A stretch of DNA of 25,757 nucleotides from contig JAUXBK010000007.1 of NCBI GenBank assembly GCA_030619405.1, positions 1-25,757 on the forward strand, in the 5' to 3' direction. The notes below the pieces were generated by a model, which searched no databases, was not told the DNA's origin, and was given only the letters and a program-made list of their open reading frames with translations. Of this stretch, positions 22,071 through 25,757 are shown in pieces. The first letter of the stretch is position 1, and each line of letters opens with the position of its first letter. Origin of the DNA: Sedimenticola sp. (GTDB lineage: Bacteria > Pseudomonadota > Gammaproteobacteria > Chromatiales > Chromatiaceae). A program made the translations under genes and the position numbers.

Positions 22071-23576
22071 ATGATAAATGGGGCAAATGGGCTTCTCCCA
22101 ATCCTTAGCTTCGATGCTCAGACGGTTTGGGCAGATTTAGCTACAGTTGCCGCACCGCATTTGGACTCCCAAGGAGCAAGTCGCCTTGAGGAGGCATTAG
22201 GCGGCATCGCGCACTCCGTGGCTGTAGAGAGACATTACATCGACCGGGACTATAGGGATACTTTCTCACAATTTCACTCGAAACGTTTTAAAACTCCGGA
22301 TGCGAGGTGCATTCGGTTGCACTTCTTTCGAAAAAAGATAGATCGCAATGATCTGAGTAATTCGAAAGCACTGCAGCAGCACTATCTAGGTTACTCAGTC
22401 ATCCGTCCAACGAGGCCAAATTGCATTGGTCGAACATTAATTTCACCGGAAAGCCGTCCGACAATAAAAAATGCTTCGATTCGAACGTGCCAGGAAAATG
22501 TCTCAATTCAAGGCACCGAGTTAACAGCTAACGGTTTCCCCTTTATAAGCCAAGACGCAGACGTAACTGTATGCGCCCAAGCATCCCTATGGATGTTAAC
22601 TCGGTATTTTAGCGACCGGTACCCTCTTTATCCGGAGTTTTACCCCGTGCAAATCGGCAATCTGACGCGCGATTACTCAGTGGGTCGATTATTTCCATCC
22701 TCAGGACTATACGTTTGGCAGTTGGCAGAAGCATTAAAGCAAATCGGTTTTGAACCATTACTTTATAGTCGGGATCAATATTCTCAAAAACCGGAGAAAT
22801 GTTTTCATACCGACTACTTCGACCATTTGCTCTATACCTACATTGAATCTGGAATTCCCGTACTGGCTGCGTTTCATAACCATGTTGTTGTTCTATTTGG
22901 CCATAGATCAGATTATTCGTTGGTAGGAAGTTTAGTACCACTGGGAAATTGTCCTTTCACTTTCTCATCAGAGCTCAGTACAGCCTATGTAGGAAATGAT
23001 GATAACGGAACCCCCTACCAACTACTGAATCGATGTCTTCCAAAAAAGAAATCATCGGAATTAATTCCGTATTCCATTGAGCAAATTGAACAGTTTGTTG
23101 TCCCACTACCGGAAAAGGTTTTCTTGCAGGCTGAGAGCTTCGAAACGCTCGTAAAGGCAATCCTGCAGAGAGCAGATGTTGGTTACCAACAGCTTTCAAA
23201 AGCAATTGCTTCTGAGATACCGATTCTTAGACTATTCCTAACCAACGGTCGATCGTTTAAAAAGCAACTTAAAGAACGAGGAATGGGCAGCACATTGGTA
23301 GAAGAGATATATCGAAACCTGCCTTTGCCACATTTTATTTGGATCTGCGAGATTTCCCATCCTGCCCTTTATCCAGATTCCGTGCTTGGAGAAATCATTT
23401 GGGATGCTACACGTAACGCATACGAACCAGATGGGTGGATTGCACTACATTATCCAGAAGTGCTCGTTGTGGACAGGGGATCAGCTTTAAATATGCCACA
23501 GGACCTTCAGAGATTCCCTATAAAGAATTGGGACAGTTACCCGATATATCGGAGTAATCTGCAGGAGGTAAAATGA
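22071..23576 (+). CDS. Putative papain-like cysteine peptidase of unknown function
   Basis: 501-residue soluble protein with no signal peptide and no family I can name with certainty. The middle part looks like a C39/papain-like fold. A nucleophile candidate is C168 in DADVTVCAQASLWMLTRYF (163-180), then a long insert, H271 in FHNHVVVLFGH (268-278) followed by GSLVPLG, and the DD at 310-311 in YVGNDDNGTPY, giving a Cys-His-Asp order. N-terminal to it are VERHYIDRDYRDTFSQF (52-68) with RLHFF (82-86), and YLGYSVIRPTRPNCIGRTLI (105-124). The C-terminal 160 residues (342-501) look like a mixed alpha/beta partner domain (VVPLPEKVFLQ, HFIWICEIS, HPALYPDSVLGEIIWD). The ATG has GGGAGGGG 11 bases upstream. 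Codon use is A+T-rich compared with the genes before tRNA-Pro, which suggests acquisition. It overlaps the next gene by 4 bases. Confidence 0.75.
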   Translation: MINGANGLLPILSFDAQTVWADLATVAAPHLDSQGASRLEEALGGIAHSVAVERHYIDRDYRDTFSQFHSKRFKTPDARCIRLHFFRKKIDRNDLSNSKALQQHYLGYSVIRPTRPNCIGRTLISPESRPTIKNASIRTCQENVSIQGTELTANGFPFISQDADVTVCAQASLWMLTRYFSDRYPLYPEFYPVQIGNLTRDYSVGRLFPSSGLYVWQLAEALKQIGFEPLLYSRDQYSQKPEKCFHTDYFDHLLYTYIESGIPVLAAFHNHVVVLFGHRSDYSLVGSLVPLGNCPFTFSSELSTAYVGNDDNGTPYQLLNRCLPKKKSSELIPYSIEQIEQFVVPLPEKVFLQAESFETLVKAILQRADVGYQQLSKAIASEIPILRLFLTNGRSFKKQLKERGMGSTLVEEIYRNLPLPHFIWICEISHPALYPDSVLGEIIWDATRNAYEPDGWIALHYPEVLVVDRGSALNMPQDLQRFPIKNWDSYPIYRSNLQEVK

Positions 23577-23758
23577 CAAATAAGAAACTAGAATTAATCC
23601 CCGACGAAAAGTCGATGGCTCAACCACTATTCGAGACAGAGCAAGCACACCAAGCATTCCTGACTACTCTGCAGGAAGAGGTTAAAGCTGAGCTTGATCA
23701 ACAACGTGAAGCCCGCCGTCAGAGTGAAGAAAGGGCCAAGCAACACCTTATTTTCTAA
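23573..23758 (+). CDS. Small charged coiled-coil protein, partner of the 501-aa protein
   Basis: 61-residue protein (MTNKKLELIPDEKSMAQPLF...) whose C-terminal two-thirds are one acidic-basic helix (EEVKAELDQQREARRQSEERAKQHLIF), likely a coiled coil. Its ATG overlaps the TGA of the 501-codon gene (ATGA, 23573-23576), and AGGAGG stands 5 bases upstream, so the pair is translationally coupled with strong initiation. No family is recognised. A regulatory subunit, inhibitor or peptide substrate of the peptidase-like protein are possible roles. None can be proved from sequence. Confidence 0.7.
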   Translation: MTNKKLELIPDEKSMAQPLFETEQAHQAFLTTLQEEVKAELDQQREARRQSEERAKQHLIF

Positions 23759-23789
23759 CAAAGACCTTGTAGCATAGGGAAGGAAAATA

Positions 23790-23864
23790 ATGGAACCAAA
23801 AGTGGCTATATCCGAATCTCTCAAAGGTCAGAGATGGCTGGATGGCCCCTGGATGTTACATTGA
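23790..23864 (+). CDS. Possible 24-residue peptide
   Basis: An ATG with GGAAGG 7 bases upstream opens a 24-codon frame (MEPKVAISESLKGQRWLDGP and four more residues) ending at TGA 23862-23864, 31 bases after the 61-codon gene. The same frame then stays open for 52 more codons to a TAG at 24021-24023, so this may instead be a gene with an early nonsense codon. Low support, because other frames are open here too. Confidence 0.25.
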   Translation: MEPKVAISESLKGQRWLDGPWMLH

Positions 23865-24089
23865 CAGCCCCTCTGGCTCGGCCGTAAGTGTGCAGATTTC
23901 AAACGAATTCTGCGCAGGAACAAGGGTGGCGAGGCTGCCCTGAGGACCCAAACAATTCATCGGCAGCTGCATGCCATACTCTCGCACCAGCTTTACCAGC
24001 CTTCTTTGGATATTTCTGTATAGATACTACTCATTATTCTCGAGTAGCACCTCACGTCAGTATGCCACCACCTCATTCAAATTAAGGAA
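23865..24089. other. Gap between the peptidase module and the CHAD gene
   Basis: 225 bases without a confident gene. Three frames are open: the plus-strand continuation after the 23862 TGA (LRRNKGGEAALRTQTIHRQL), and on the minus strand a stretch (IQRRLVKLVREYGMQLPMNC) that ends near 23857. Both look partly protein-like. No start with a good ribosome-binding site was found for the minus-strand one. I see no terminator. Confidence 0.3.
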
Positions 24090-25004
24090 TCAGGCAGCAG
24101 CATCTGCAATCGTGGGCCAGGGTCGCTCGGCCTCAGAAAATGCCTGCCATCGGTTACTCACCATTTTTAGGATCTTCTGGACTTCTTTTTGACGCTGTCG
24201 CTCCAGCTTATGCGTAAAACTGGAAAGCTTCTTATTTTTCTTATTCTTCAGTAAGTCCTTCTGTAGCCCTGTCATCACCGCAGTATCGTGGATCAAGCCG
24301 AGAAGGTCCTGCAGGTTCTTCAGATGCCCGGTAAAAGACTTCATCTTGCCGCCATAGAGCGGCTTAAAAAACTCCGTAGCATAACGAAGCTTCTTACACT
24401 CAATACGCAGTTTATGCAGGGTTTCATTGTCTAACTGGTCAATTTCTTTGCCATACTCCAGTATTAAGGATCGATGCTCCTCCAGCACGCGAGAAGCAAA
24501 AGGGGTGATATTTTCCTGAAACCTGCCCTGTTGATCAGCAGAAATATTTTCACACCATTTCCTCGCTTCGATCCAATCGTTGAACTCCTTACATAATGTT
24601 GCGTACCGCCGCCCCTTGATGAGTTCCTCGACCTGCTCGTAAGCCTCTTGACGATGTTTTTCGGCAATCTTGCGTAGTCTTTTCTGTTGTCCATTTCCTT
24701 TCGAAGCCAAGTTTTCCGTGATATAGACATCCAGGTCGCGAGCGCGATCGAGCGCTTTTGCCGCCCATCGAATTTCGTTTGAGAGAGATTTGGTTGTTTT
24801 TTTCCGTATCGCTGAGCGGAACACGGTCAAGGCCGAACGTATGCGTCTGAGGCAGACGCGCATTTGGTGAACGCCTTCGATATCTTCCCCCCTGAGCGCT
24901 ATCGGCGCCCACACCTGAACACTTTCTAGGTTGTTTTGCAAGATGAGTGCAAACGCCTCTTCTACGGTCAGACCCCCCTCAATTCCGGTTGATTTAGTTT
25001 GCAT
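24090..25004 (-). CDS. CHAD domain protein
   Basis: 304-residue cytoplasmic, helix-rich, basic protein. The CHAD signature is present in both halves: VHQMRVCLRRIRSALTVFR (45-63) and LHKLRIECKKLRYATEFF (196-213), with the second followed by LKNLQDLLGLIHD (228-240). CHAD domains bind inorganic polyphosphate through these conserved basic surfaces and often sit beside polyphosphate-metabolism genes. Unlike YgiF it has no CYTH triphosphatase domain, so it is a stand-alone CHAD protein. The ATG is preceded by GGGGGAGAAGA. No partner gene is visible in the window, although an unfinished frame begins at 25683 on the other strand. Confidence 0.9.
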   Translation of the reverse strand: MQTKSTGIEGGLTVEEAFALILQNNLESVQVWAPIALRGEDIEGVHQMRVCLRRIRSALTVFRSAIRKKTTKSLSNEIRWAAKALDRARDLDVYITENLASKGNGQQKRLRKIAEKHRQEAYEQVEELIKGRRYATLCKEFNDWIEARKWCENISADQQGRFQENITPFASRVLEEHRSLILEYGKEIDQLDNETLHKLRIECKKLRYATEFFKPLYGGKMKSFTGHLKNLQDLLGLIHDTAVMTGLQKDLLKNKKNKKLSSFTHKLERQRQKEVQKILKMVSNRWQAFSEAERPWPTIADAAA

Positions 25005-25682
25005 TCTTCTCCCCCATGCTATTTAAATAATCGCTAATTCATGGATGTACTCTGTTCCTGATCCGAGCGATAAAATTGCTCGAAGATCCAAAAGGCTATT
25101 TCGCAATAGCTCTATCGTTATTGTGATTATTAAAGTCTGAGTATAGCTATATTTCGGGACGGAACCAGATCGGACAGTAAGTGCGAATGAAGCGATATTA
25201 TTAATAAGTAAAGTCATCGATGAAGTGCCGATGAGAACGGGAGCCTTTAGAATTGATTATTCTGATATAAAAACGACAGCCAAAGCAGTTAAATCAATCT
25301 CTTCAGAGTTTTGGCGAGTTCTTAATTCTGTTTTCTGCACCTTGTGCATCTGGAACCGCAAGGTTTATTCAGATAAGCGAGAAGGTGGCCTGTTTGCGGA
25401 CAGATACCGCCGGAATAAAGATCATGTCATTTGCACAGCGTTATGACTAAGAAGCTACACCAGTCCCCTAAGTGGCGAGACGCCCGCAGTAATGAGGCCA
25501 GTGGGGTACAGCTGAAACGATTTCAATCAAATTCGCAGAAAGGCAGAAAAGGGTCGACAACGGGCTATTGTGGTGCGCAAATTGAGGGTCTGCTTCCTGG
25601 AAGGGACTTGGGGTCTTGCTAAATTCTTAGCTTTTTCCTTGGTAGTTTTAATTGTAAATCACAAACTGGACGGACAGATCAC
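25005..25682. other. Long A+T-rich non-coding stretch
   Basis: About 680 bases between the CHAD gene and the window end with no gene I can support. Two plus-strand frames of 73 and 63 codons (25225-25446 and 25431-25622) lack ribosome-binding sites and conserved patterns. The part nearest the CHAD gene probably holds its promoter. No repeat or RNA gene was recognised. Confidence 0.5.
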
Positions 25683-25757
25683 ATGATCGAACTCCCGGAC
25701 ACGGCCAGAAGCAGTCAATTCAGCACCAAAGAAGAACAACCTGCCAGGGCAAAGCCA
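25683..25757 (+). CDS. Possible start of a gene cut by the window end
   Basis: An ATG at 25683-25685 preceded by GGACGGACAG opens a frame that stays open for 25 codons to the window edge (MIELPDTARSSQFS...). The sequence is hydrophilic and not diagnostic. Because CHAD proteins often neighbour polyphosphate kinases, the continuation is worth reading, but no function is claimed. Confidence 0.35.
   Translation, partial: MIELPDTARSSQFSTKEEQPARAKP

Noticed and set aside
23862..23864. Selenocysteine recoding at the TGA of the small frame
   Set aside because: No downstream SECIS-like hairpin is evident, and the upstream frame is too short to judge; a nonsense codon or chance frame is simpler.
25225..25622. 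Two plus-strand frames of 73 and 63 codons near the window end
   Set aside because: No ribosome-binding sites, no recognisable domain, and atypical composition.
21245..25757. A direct repeat of the tRNA-Pro 3' end as attR
   Set aside because: I looked for gaatcctctcaccccgacca or its last part downstream and found none within the window, so no att site is annotated.

Overview
The window looks like chromosomal DNA of a gammaproteobacterium. Two blocks have the gene order known from Pseudomonas and its relatives: murJ-ribF-ileS-lspA divergent from rpsT, and proB-obgE-rpmA-rplU divergent from ispB. A crp/Vfr-type regulator lies divergent to a YhfA-type OsmC protein, as in Escherichia coli. A secreted rhodanese-like protein and many dispersed intergenic repeats would fit an environmental, perhaps sulfur-oxidising, gammaproteobacterium. 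That last point is inference from general familiarity, not a taxonomic assignment.

Layout. 1-3800: repeat-bearing start, yhfA (-), crp (+), then a minus-strand operon of qmcA-type stomatin, NfeD and an unusual bitopic protein, joined by 4-bp overlaps. 3984-7537: a short TtcA-family PP-loop enzyme, a small exported protein, a YqaA-type membrane protein whose 5' end abuts a repeat, and a large HBM/HAMP membrane sensor with no recognised output domain. 7620-10140: a MITE-like repeat, a cold-shock protein with a long leader, a previously unlisted 45-aa membrane peptide, a secreted protein with STI1-like DP motifs, and a secreted rhodanese-like protein. 10142-16252: lspA, ileS, ribF and murJ, with a long hairpin repeat between ileS and ribF. 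16393-21236: rpsT, an inverted pair of repeats, proB, obgE, rpmA, rplU and divergent ispB.

21245-21321 is tRNA-Pro(CGG), and the DNA changes character after it. The following 4.4 kb is richer in A+T, gene-poor, and holds a 110-bp MITE with an 8-bp target duplication, a broken XRE-type regulator, a two-gene module (a 501-aa papain-like cysteine-peptidase candidate translationally coupled to a 61-aa coiled-coil protein), an unresolved spacer, a CHAD-domain protein and a long non-coding stretch. This is the accessory part of the window. The 501/61-aa module is the best candidate for an undescribed system. No integrase, transposase, CRISPR array or rRNA gene is visible.

Housekeeping genes cover tRNA charging (ileS), ribosomal proteins S20, L21 and L27, ribosome assembly (obgE), lipoprotein maturation (lspA), lipid II flipping (murJ), flavin cofactors (ribF), quinone side chains (ispB) and proline synthesis (proB).
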